A stretch of 11,553 nucleotides of DNA from an uncultured Caulobacter sp. (GTDB lineage: Bacteria > Pseudomonadota > Alphaproteobacteria > Caulobacterales > Caulobacteraceae): assembly GCF_937900395.1 (NCBI RefSeq), contig NZ_CALCDX010000209.1:1-11553 (forward strand). The letters run 5' to 3'. Of the stretch, positions 1 to 5,659 are shown one piece after another. Both the position numbers and the translations under genes were made by a program. The notes below the pieces were generated by a model. The model saw only the letters and a list, made by a program, of their open reading frames with translations, was not told the origin of the DNA and did no database searches. How positions within the stretch are numbered: the stretch's first letter is position 1; each line of letters opens with the position of its first letter.

Positions 1-391
1 CGATCGTGCGCGTCCCCAGCACCACGTTGTTGTTGGTGAACATGTCCATCACCGCGGCCGAGTAGTAGCGCTGGCCCATGGGCGGGACGGTCAGGGTCGC
101 CGGTCCCTTGGTCAGGTCCAGGAAGGCGTAGGAATAGAGGGTGTCGTTGTTGGGCGTGGTCACGCGACGGGACGTGTGGTCCGCCAGGGTTCTCGCATGG
201 TCCAGCTTGTTGATCGCCGCGCCGGGCGCCTTCAGCAGCCGCGCGCGGGTGGTCGCCATCTCGATCAGCGGCAGGGCGTAGAGATAGGCGTCGCGCGCCG
301 CCATCGCGTCCGCGGGCGAGGCGGCGCGGGCTTGTAGGCCCGGCGCGAAACCCAATGCGCCGGCCAGGGCCAGCAATTCCCGACGGTTCAT
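1..391 (-). CDS. DUF1254 domain protein, exported (3' end beyond left edge)
   Basis: Only the first 130 codons are in the window; the gene continues past position 1. The N terminus is a leader with a twin-arginine-like start (NRRELL, residues 2-7), a hydrophobic stretch and a likely cleavage after ARA (21-23), so the protein should be periplasmic, probably by the Tat route. The mature part matches the start of the DUF1254 family: DAYLYALPLIEM (34-45), an L-x-H-x-R-x-LAD segment (63-71), TTPNNDTLYSYAFLDLTKGP (78-97) and RYYS...TNNNVVLGTRT (108-129). No enzymatic role is established for the family. The ATG at 391 is chosen because GGGGAGGT (minus, 403-396) lies just upstream. An in-frame ATG at 409 would add six residues but has no ribosome-binding site. 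It is transcribed after the host-attachment gene but separated from it by a terminator. Confidence 0.85.
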   Translation of the reverse strand, partial: MNRRELLALAGALGFAPGLQARAASPADAMAARDAYLYALPLIEMATTRARLLKAPGAAINKLDHARTLADHTSRRVTTPNNDTLYSYAFLDLTKGPATLTVPPMGQRYYSAAVMDMFTNNNVVLGTRTI

Positions 392-401
392 GGCGACCTC
401 C

Positions 402-417
402 CCAAACATTTGTTTGG
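402..417. promoter_or_regulatory. Perfect 16-bp palindrome at the 5' end of the DUF1254 gene
   Basis: CCAAACA-TT-TGTTTGG is a perfect inverted repeat with 7-bp arms and a 2-bp centre. It abuts the ribosome-binding site of the DUF1254 gene (minus, 403-396). The AT-rich symmetric form and the position suit a dimeric repressor, for example of the TetR type. No regulator gene is visible in the window, so the assignment is inference. A 7-bp stem with a 2-nt loop is a poor RNA hairpin, so a protein-binding DNA site is more likely. Confidence 0.5.
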
Positions 418-431
418 AAGAGTGAACGCGG

Positions 432-460
432 GAAAGACGAGCGGCGCAAGGCCGCTCGTC
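432..460 (-). terminator. Intrinsic terminator of the host-attachment gene
   Basis: Read on the minus strand, GACGAGCGGC (460-451), a five-base loop CTTGC and GCCGCTCGTC (445-436) form a perfect 10-bp stem followed by TTTCCC. It lies 37 bases after the stop codon at 498. The T-tract is short. It separates this gene from the DUF1254 gene downstream. Confidence 0.75.
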
Positions 461-497
461 TCCCGTCTACCGCTCCCGGGGAGCCGCCGGGCGCGTA

Positions 498-914
498 TCA
501 GGCGGCGTTGGCGTAGCGCGCGGCGTGCACCGCGGCTTCCAGCGTAATGATGGTGGCGTCGACCCGCTCGTGCGGATCCGAGCCAACGACCTTCTTGGCC
601 AGGCCTGGCGACAGCGCATCGCGCAGATGGCCCAGCGCGCGCGGCGGCGCGACCAGGATGATCTGATCGAAGTGATGTTTGGCGGACAGACCTTCCAGTC
701 GCTTGGCCAAGCCGGTCAGGAACGCCTTTTCGGCGCGGTCCCGAGCGTCGCCCGAGTGGGTGATGTGGCTGGGGGCGGCGTGGTCGTGATGTTCCTTCAC
801 ATCGGCCAGCCATTCGGGGCGGTCATGCAGCGGACCGTCAATACGCGGCTGTTCCAGAAGGCGGGCGCGACGGCCGTCGGCCACGACAACGAGGGTGATG
901 GCGTCTGGGTTCAT
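498..914 (-). CDS. Host attachment family protein (baeRF12-like)
   Basis: A 138-residue soluble protein with no signal peptide or membrane segment. It resembles the bacterial family named 'protein required for attachment to host cells', related to the archaeal/eukaryal release factor 1 fold. Seen features are the N-terminal strand ITLVVVADGRRARLLE (6-21), a His/Asp-rich middle (30-53), an R-x-EKAF helix (60-65) and the family-typical IILVAPPRALGHLR segment (85-98). The family name comes from Agrobacterium work, and its biochemical role is unsettled. The ATG at 914 is supported by AGGAG (minus, 926-922) seven bases upstream; the frame is open much further upstream but without coding sense. It appears to be monocistronic: an FNR/FixK-like box lies about 64 bases before the start and a terminator follows. 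That arrangement suggests induction at low oxygen, which is inference. Confidence 0.75.
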   Translation of the reverse strand: MNPDAITLVVVADGRRARLLEQPRIDGPLHDRPEWLADVKEHHDHAAPSHITHSGDARDRAEKAFLTGLAKRLEGLSAKHHFDQIILVAPPRALGHLRDALSPGLAKKVVGSDPHERVDATIITLEAAVHAARYANAA

Positions 915-963
915 GGACAGGCTCCTAGCTAACCAGTGACGCCAGCTTGCGCCTCGCCGATCC

Positions 964-995
964 GGCGGCGGATGATCCAGGTCAAATCCGCCGCC
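964..995. repeat. 10-bp inverted repeat enclosing the FNR-like box
   Basis: GGCGGCGGAT (964-973) and ATCCGCCGCC (986-995) are perfectly complementary arms separated by 12 bases. It lies 27 bases after the trmJ stop. There is no T-tract on either strand, so it is not a convincing intrinsic terminator, though the hairpin could stabilise the trmJ 3' end. Its central bases carry the FNR/FixK-like motif. Confidence 0.5.
972..985 (-). promoter_or_regulatory. Candidate FNR/FixK-type binding site
   Basis: The minus strand reads TTGAC-CTGG-ATCAT, matching 8 of the 10 defined positions of the FNR/FixK consensus TTGAT-N4-ATCAA. Its centre is about 64 bases upstream of the host-attachment start codon. 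If it acts at the usual -41.5 position, transcription would start near 937 and leave a leader of about 22 bases. No clear -10 hexamer is visible at the predicted spacing, so this rests on the box and its position only. Confidence 0.45.
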
Positions 996-1021
996 CCATC
1001 CCGTCCTTAAGGGCGCACGCG

Positions 1022-1828
1022 CTAAGGAGCCGGCTTTTTGGCCGCCTTCTCCGCCAGCTTGGCCAGAACGCGCCCGCGCCCCTTGCTGAGCGCCGTGATC
1101 ACGCCCCGGAAGGTGCGGACCTCCTGGTCGGTCAGGCGGGCGCGGGCCAGCGGGACGCGCAGGTTGCGGACCATCGACGGCTTCTTCTCGGGCGGATGGT
1201 AGAAGCCCGCCTTCTCCAGCTCGTCCTCGAGGTGCTCGTAAAGACCCAGCATGGCGGCCTGGTCGGCGGGCTCCTCGACGTTCAGCTCGAACTTCTTCCA
1301 GGGCCGATCGTCCTGGGTCATCTTCCATTCGTAGGCGTTGATCGACACGGCCTGGGCCAGGTTCAGCGACCGGAAACGCTCGTCGATCGGGATCGAGACA
1401 ATGGCTTGGCACAGGGCGATGTCGTGGGTCTCCAGCCCGGCGCGCTCGCCGCCGAACAGCAGACCGACCTTGCGACCATGGGCGACTTCCTCGGCCAGAT
1501 GGGCGGCGCTCTCGCGCGGCGTATAGACGGGCAGGCGCGTTTCACGCGGGCGGGCCGTGGTCGCGTAGACCAGCTTCAGGTCGGCGATCGCCGCCTCCAG
1601 CGTATCGAACACCTTGGCGTCGTCCAGCGGCCAGCTGGCGCCCGAGGCGCTGGCCCATGCGCGCTCCTGCGGCCATCCGTCGCGCGGTCGCACCAGGCGC
1701 AGGTCGTAAAGGCCGAAATTGGCCATGACCCGCGCGACCGAGCCGATGTTCTCGGCCAGCTGGGGTTCGTTGAGGATCACGCAGGGCGGCGCGGGTCGCG
1801 TCGCGGCGGACGGATTTTCGTCGGTCAT
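1022..1828 (-). CDS. trmJ: tRNA (cytidine/uridine-2'-O-)-methyltransferase, TrmJ-type SPOUT
   Basis: A 268-residue SpoU/TrmH-superfamily methyltransferase. TrmJ uses S-adenosylmethionine to 2'-O-methylate position 32 in the tRNA anticodon loop, as a cytosolic dimer. All three SPOUT motifs are present: motif 1 NIGSVARVMANFG (27-39, catalytic Arg33), motif 2 LLFGGERAGL (123-132) and motif 3 SLNLAQAV (154-161), the last two forming the trefoil knot. The helical C-terminal part (GFYHPP, 208-213; NLRVPLARARLTDQEVRTFRG, split across 222-242) is typical of TrmJ rather than TrmH or TrmL. A basic Lys/Ala-rich tail (249-268) extends beyond the usual bacterial length. The ATG at 1828 is preferred, with AAAGGG just upstream. 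A GTG at 1888 would add 20 low-complexity, Arg-rich residues not expected in the family. Assignment to the SPOUT family is near certain; TrmJ specificity is likely. Confidence 0.85.
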   Translation of the reverse strand: MTDENPSAATRPAPPCVILNEPQLAENIGSVARVMANFGLYDLRLVRPRDGWPQERAWASASGASWPLDDAKVFDTLEAAIADLKLVYATTARPRETRLPVYTPRESAAHLAEEVAHGRKVGLLFGGERAGLETHDIALCQAIVSIPIDERFRSLNLAQAVSINAYEWKMTQDDRPWKKFELNVEEPADQAAMLGLYEHLEDELEKAGFYHPPEKKPSMVRNLRVPLARARLTDQEVRTFRGVITALSKGRGRVLAKLAEKAAKKPAP

Positions 1829-1859
1829 CCGCACCCTTTGCCGCCGACCGCGCGCCGGA

Positions 1860-1875
1860 TGCAAGGGGTCTTGCA
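1860..1875. promoter_or_regulatory. Dyad in the trmJ / beta-lactamase-fold divergent region
   Basis: TGCAAG-GGGT-CTTGCA is a perfect 6-4-6 inverted repeat inside the 77-bp region between the divergent starts at 1828 and 1906, the only place promoters of both genes could sit without entering coding DNA. It could be an operator or a leader hairpin. The arms are short, so chance is a real possibility. Confidence 0.3.
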
Positions 1876-1905
1876 GCCGAACCGCCACGGCCGCGTTTAG
1901 CGCGG

Positions 1906-2901
1906 ATGTCGCGCCGCGCCTTCCTGACCGCCCTCGCCGTCCTGCCCATCCTCGCCGCCTGCGAGCGAAAACCGATGTTGGGCCAGGAAGAGCCGGCCAT
2001 GGATCCCAAAGGCCTGCAGAAGGCCATGGAGCCTGTCGCGGCGCGGGCCGCGCCCGCCCTTCTCGGCGTGGCCGCCGAGGACCTCGGCACGCGTCAGATC
2101 TGGGCCTTCAACGGCGATCACCCTTTCGCGCTGGGCGCGGCGGCGCGCGTTCCGATCCTGGCGGCCGTGATGGCCGAGCGCGAGGCCGGCCGCCTAGACC
2201 CGAACGAGACGCTTCAGGCGCGCGACGTGGACCTGTCGCCGCCGCCGAGCGCGATCGCCGACGCCTGGCCCGGCCGCGCCGCCTATGCCGTGAAGGAACT
2301 GGAAGCCTTGGCCCGCGCTGGCGACAACACCGCGCTGGACCTGCTGACCAAGCGGATTGGCGGTCCCGGGGCGGTGAACGGCTGGCTGGGCGTCAAACAG
2401 CTGGCCGGGATTTCAGTCGATCTCTATCGCCGGCAGGCCGAGACCGAGGCGGCGGGCCTGGCCTCGTTCCGCGCCGATTGGAGGGGGCAGACGGCCTGGC
2501 GCCAGGCGCTGGCGAGCGTTCCGGCCGAAACGCGCGCCGCGGCCGCCCGCCGACGCGCCGCCGATCCGCGCGATACGGCGACGCCGGTCGGCATGGTTCG
2601 CCTGCTGGAAGCGTTCAACACACGCGAGGTCTTCGCGAGCGCCGATCCCCGCCCGCTGCTGGGACATGATCCCGGCTATCTGGCCGCCGCCCTGCCCAAA
2701 GACGCCAAGATCTGGCAGGTCGCCGGCTCGGCGCGGCAAGACCTTGGCCTTACGCCGGAGAGCCACGCCGTCGCCCTGATCGAGCTGAAGGATGGCCGCC
2801 GCGTCGCGCTCGCGGTCTTCCTGTCCGGCTCGACCGCTGACGCCGCGACGCGCGAGGCGATCGTCGCCGAGGCGGGCCGGACCGTGCTGAAGTCCTTCTA
2901 G
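1906..2901 (+). CDS. Tat-type lipoprotein with a degenerate class A beta-lactamase fold
   Basis: A 331-residue protein. The leader has a twin-arginine motif (SRRAFL, 2-7), a hydrophobic core and a lipobox (LAAC, Cys19), predicting a Tat-exported lipoprotein anchored in the envelope. The rest follows class A beta-lactamase order with near-normal spacing, but the active-site residues are changed. The Ser70-x-x-Lys73 position reads A78-A-A-R81 (context FALGAAARVP, 74-83). SDN reads G139-D-N141, followed by the usual TALDLL. KTG reads V272-A-G274. The structural DTTTP box survives as DTATP (223-227). About 35 extra residues lie in the omega-loop region, where I cannot place a clear Glu166. Beta-lactam hydrolysis is therefore not expected; a binding or structural role is an inference. 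The start is fixed by the Tat motif, although no strong ribosome-binding site is visible. The stop overlaps the convergent kinase stop. Confidence 0.75.
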   Translation: MSRRAFLTALAVLPILAACERKPMLGQEEPAMDPKGLQKAMEPVAARAAPALLGVAAEDLGTRQIWAFNGDHPFALGAAARVPILAAVMAEREAGRLDPNETLQARDVDLSPPPSAIADAWPGRAAYAVKELEALARAGDNTALDLLTKRIGGPGAVNGWLGVKQLAGISVDLYRRQAETEAAGLASFRADWRGQTAWRQALASVPAETRAAAARRRAADPRDTATPVGMVRLLEAFNTREVFASADPRPLLGHDPGYLAAALPKDAKIWQVAGSARQDLGLTPESHAVALIELKDGRRVALAVFLSGSTADAATREAIVAEAGRTVLKSF

Positions 2902-5426
2902 CCCCTCCTCGCGAGCGCCAGCGCCTCGACCAGCTGCCCCGGATGCAGAGGCTTGGCCAGATGCAGGTCAGCGCCGGCGGCCTGGGCGGCGGCGACATGC
3001 TCCTCCATGGCGTTGGCGGTCAGCATGATGACCAGCATCGGCCGCGCGCCGGAGGCGGCTTCGCGGGCGCGGATGGCGCGGGTGGCCGACAGGCCGTCCA
3101 TCACCGGCATCTGCATGTCCATCAGCACCGCGTCGAACGCCTTCTCGTCTAGCGCGGCGAGCGCCGCCTCGCCGTCGGCGACCAGGGTCAGGTCCACGCC
3201 GAAGGGCTGCAGCACGATCTCGACGACCTTGCGATTGGTGGGGTGGTCCTCGGCGACCAGCACCCGCAGCCCCTCCAGCGAGACGGTTTCGCCGGCCTCT
3301 TCTTCGGTCTCCGTCGGAAGCGCCTCGCAACGCGTCAGCGGCAGGACGACCTCGAAGCGCGCCCCCGCCCCCGGCGCGCCATCGGCGCTGATCCGCCCGC
3401 TCATCTTCTCGGTCAGCGCGGCACAGATCGACAGGCCAAGGCCCGTGCCGCCGTACTGGCGGGTGATCGACTGGTCGGCCTGGACGAAGCGCTTGAACAG
3501 GCGCGCGCGCACCGCCGCGTCGAAACCGACACCGGTGTCGCGGACAACGAAGCGCACGCCGCCCTCGACCTGATCGACGTCCAGCGCCACCTCGCCCGCG
3601 TCGGTGAATTTGACGGCGTTGGCCAGCAGGTTCGAGAGGATCTGGCTGATGCGCCCCGCATCGCCTTCGTAGGTTCCGGCCGTGTCTGGCGCGACGGACC
3701 AGCGGAAGGTCAGAGCCTTGGCCTGGGCGGCGGCGGCGTGAAGCTCGGCCATGCCCCGGACTAGGCGAGTCAGGTCGAACGGTTCGGGCGTCAGCTGGAA
3801 CTCGCCGGCCTCGATCTTCGAAACATCCAGGATGTCGCTGAGCACCTGCTCCAGCAATCGGCCAGAAGACGAGACCAGAGCCGCCAACTCCCGGCGGACG
3901 CTCGAATCCTGCTCCTCGGCCAGGCGGTCGCCAATGGCGATGACGCCGTTCAGCGGCGTGCGCAGCTCATGGCTCATATTGGCCAGGAAGACCGATTTGG
4001 CTTGGTTGGCGCGTTCGAGCTCGGCCGTGCGCTCAGCCACACGCTCCTCGAGCGACCGTAAAAGCTCCTCGTTGCGGTCCCGCTGCCCGCGCAGCGAGCG
4101 GGCCAGGGCGCCGATCTCGTCCTCGCGCGCCTCGATTGGCGCAGCCGCCGACGGGTCGCCCAGCCGCTGGGCCTCGGCCAGGTCATGCAACGGCGCGACC
4201 ACCATCTGGTCGGTCAGGCGATAGAGCAGCAGAATCTGCGCCAGCACGCCGAGGAAGCCGAACAACAGCACCCAGGAGGCGGTCTTCAGCGACGACCAGA
4301 CGAGATCTCCTGACGGGAAGGTCATCAGGAACCACCAGCCCGGCTCGACCATACGGCCATAAGCCACCAGCCGATCGCCTCGCGGCGACAGCACCGCGCC
4401 CACATTGCGGTTCTGCGTCCGGATCGTCTGGACCAGGCGCTTGAGGTCGCTCTCCGCCTCGAAGCGGCGCAGAGAGAACGCGTCGACCGCGCCCTTGCGG
4501 GAAATCCCCTGGGCGGCGATCAATTCGCCATTGTCGGCGACGATCATGTTGCGACCGCCCGGCAGAGCGTCGCCGACCACCCGCAGTAGGTATGAGTCCA
4601 GCGAGATGCTCGCTCCGAAGGCGCCGACGAACCGATCCTTCAGATAGAAGGGCGTCAGGCAGGCGACCGTCAGCCGGCGTCCCGTCGGGTCGGAGATCAG
4701 CCTCCGCAGCTTGGTGCACTTCATCGCCCGTTCGGGGTTGTTCTCCGGCAGGGTCAGGAGGGTCATTTCCTCGCCGGCGATGCTGAGGTCCGGCGGCGCG
4801 TCCCGCCGGTAGAACTGCAGCTTGTCGGCCCGATGCGGTCCGAACATCACAAGACGCGAGTCCGGCGTGAAGAAATAGAAGTTGTCGTAGTGACGCAGCT
4901 GCGCCTCGCCCGTCGCGGCCACCACGTCCAGGGCGGAGACCAAAAGCGCCTTATCGGCCGCCGTCAGGTCGGCGGCGTTGGGCAGGTACGCCCCTATGCC
5001 ATAGATGTACCGCTCGCCGATCCGCGCCCCGTCGAACAGGCCGGGCGCCGAGCGGCGGGTGCCGTCGCCATGGTCAGGGAACAGCGCGTCGAACCTGACC
5101 AGGTCTTGCGCAGGGTCGTCATTCTCCAGGCGGCGGGTCAGCGCCTTAGCCGCGGCGTCGTGAACCTTCACCAGGTCGGAGAACAGTCGGTCCTCGGTCT
5201 TGACGCGTTCGCCGACATAGGCGGCTAGGTGGCGGGTCTGGGTGTCGGCGGCGCTTTCGCGCACAAAGAAGAAGGCTGCTGCAGTCGCGACTCCCGTCAC
5301 CGCGATGGACAGCATGGCGACCATGGTCAGCAGACGACGCGCCAGGGGCCGCGTGACCTGAGCATTCGTGGCTGGATTGCCGTTCACCGCGCCCCCGCGC
5401 CGGTCGCTTCTGCGGACCGGCTTCAC
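2898..5426 (-). CDS. Membrane hybrid sensor histidine kinase (Cache-like, HAMP, HisKA, HATPase, receiver)
   Basis: An 842-residue inner-membrane hybrid kinase. In order: TM1 (about 31-54), a large periplasmic sensor of about 325 residues resembling a double Cache domain (55-380) with Cys237 and Cys256 that could form a disulfide, TM2 (about 383-402), HAMP (about 403-448), a coiled coil (449-478), HisKA with phospho-acceptor His486 (SHELRTPLNG, 485-494), and HATPase_c with N box (NLLANAVKFT, 599-608), G1 (DTGVG, 630-634), F-box region (641-650) and G2 (GGTGLGLS, 659-666). A C-terminal receiver follows with acidic Glu726/Asp727, phospho-acceptor Asp770 (LMDMQMP), Thr803 and Lys825. All catalytic residues are present, so it should be active. 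No response regulator or phosphotransferase is adjacent, so it is an orphan with unknown ligand and output. The start is uncertain: GTG at 5426 gives the full length, and GTG at 5387 would remove 13 basic residues. Neither has a clear ribosome-binding site. Confidence 0.92.
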   Translation of the reverse strand: MKPVRRSDRRGGAVNGNPATNAQVTRPLARRLLTMVAMLSIAVTGVATAAAFFFVRESAADTQTRHLAAYVGERVKTEDRLFSDLVKVHDAAAKALTRRLENDDPAQDLVRFDALFPDHGDGTRRSAPGLFDGARIGERYIYGIGAYLPNAADLTAADKALLVSALDVVAATGEAQLRHYDNFYFFTPDSRLVMFGPHRADKLQFYRRDAPPDLSIAGEEMTLLTLPENNPERAMKCTKLRRLISDPTGRRLTVACLTPFYLKDRFVGAFGASISLDSYLLRVVGDALPGGRNMIVADNGELIAAQGISRKGAVDAFSLRRFEAESDLKRLVQTIRTQNRNVGAVLSPRGDRLVAYGRMVEPGWWFLMTFPSGDLVWSSLKTASWVLLFGFLGVLAQILLLYRLTDQMVVAPLHDLAEAQRLGDPSAAAPIEAREDEIGALARSLRGQRDRNEELLRSLEERVAERTAELERANQAKSVFLANMSHELRTPLNGVIAIGDRLAEEQDSSVRRELAALVSSSGRLLEQVLSDILDVSKIEAGEFQLTPEPFDLTRLVRGMAELHAAAAQAKALTFRWSVAPDTAGTYEGDAGRISQILSNLLANAVKFTDAGEVALDVDQVEGGVRFVVRDTGVGFDAAVRARLFKRFVQADQSITRQYGGTGLGLSICAALTEKMSGRISADGAPGAGARFEVVLPLTRCEALPTETEEEAGETVSLEGLRVLVAEDHPTNRKVVEIVLQPFGVDLTLVADGEAALAALDEKAFDAVLMDMQMPVMDGLSATRAIRAREAASGARPMLVIMLTANAMEEHVAAAQAAGADLHLAKPLHPGQLVEALALARRG

Positions 5427-5659
5427 AATGGAATTTCAACCGCTCGCTCTAAAACGCTCTCGCACTCGATTTCCGTCCCGCGCCCCCGCCGACGGAAACC
5501 CCAAAACAACGAACTCCAGGATCGAACTTCAGCCTGCTCTTAAACCGATCCGCTTTTCCCTCGTCACGCAACAGTCTATAGCCACCCGGTCCGCGCCGCG
5601 TCCTGGCCCTGTGCGCCAGGCCGCTCCAGGCGCGCCACCGCCAGAGGAACTGCCCCGCT
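5427..5659. promoter_or_regulatory. Divergent intergenic region between the kinase and icd
   Basis: This 233-bp non-coding stretch must carry promoters for both the kinase (minus) and icd (plus). It is visibly less GC-rich than the flanking genes around 5427-5580. Seen in it: an inverted repeat TTTCCGTC (5470-5477) / GACGGAAA (5491-5498) with a 13-base spacer; a TCTATA (5575-5580) that could be a -10 for icd but lacks a recognisable -35; and CCTGG...CCAGG (5602-5620) in the icd leader. None is strong enough to call a promoter alone. Confidence 0.4.

Noticed and set aside
964..995. trmJ intrinsic terminator
   Set aside because: The stem is strong, but no run of T follows on the minus strand and the loop is 12 bases long. 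It is reported as an inverted repeat instead.
915..1412. Upstream extension of the host-attachment reading frame
   Set aside because: The extra 166 residues are Arg/Pro/Gly-rich, overlap trmJ in another frame, and the ATG at 914 has a good ribosome-binding site and the family's N-terminal strand.
947..1900. A 317-codon plus-strand frame opposite trmJ
   Set aside because: The opposite strand carries all three SPOUT motifs. The plus-strand translation has no recognisable domain and is a shadow.
1719..2669. A 316-codon plus-strand frame overlapping the beta-lactamase-fold gene
   Set aside because: It is an Arg/Gly-rich out-of-frame reading of a gene with a clear lipoprotein leader and conserved fold motifs.
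5575..5580. TCTATA as the icd -10 element
   Set aside because: No recognisable -35 lies 16-18 bases upstream and it does not fit the Caulobacter-type extended -10 well, so it is only mentioned in the intergenic entry.
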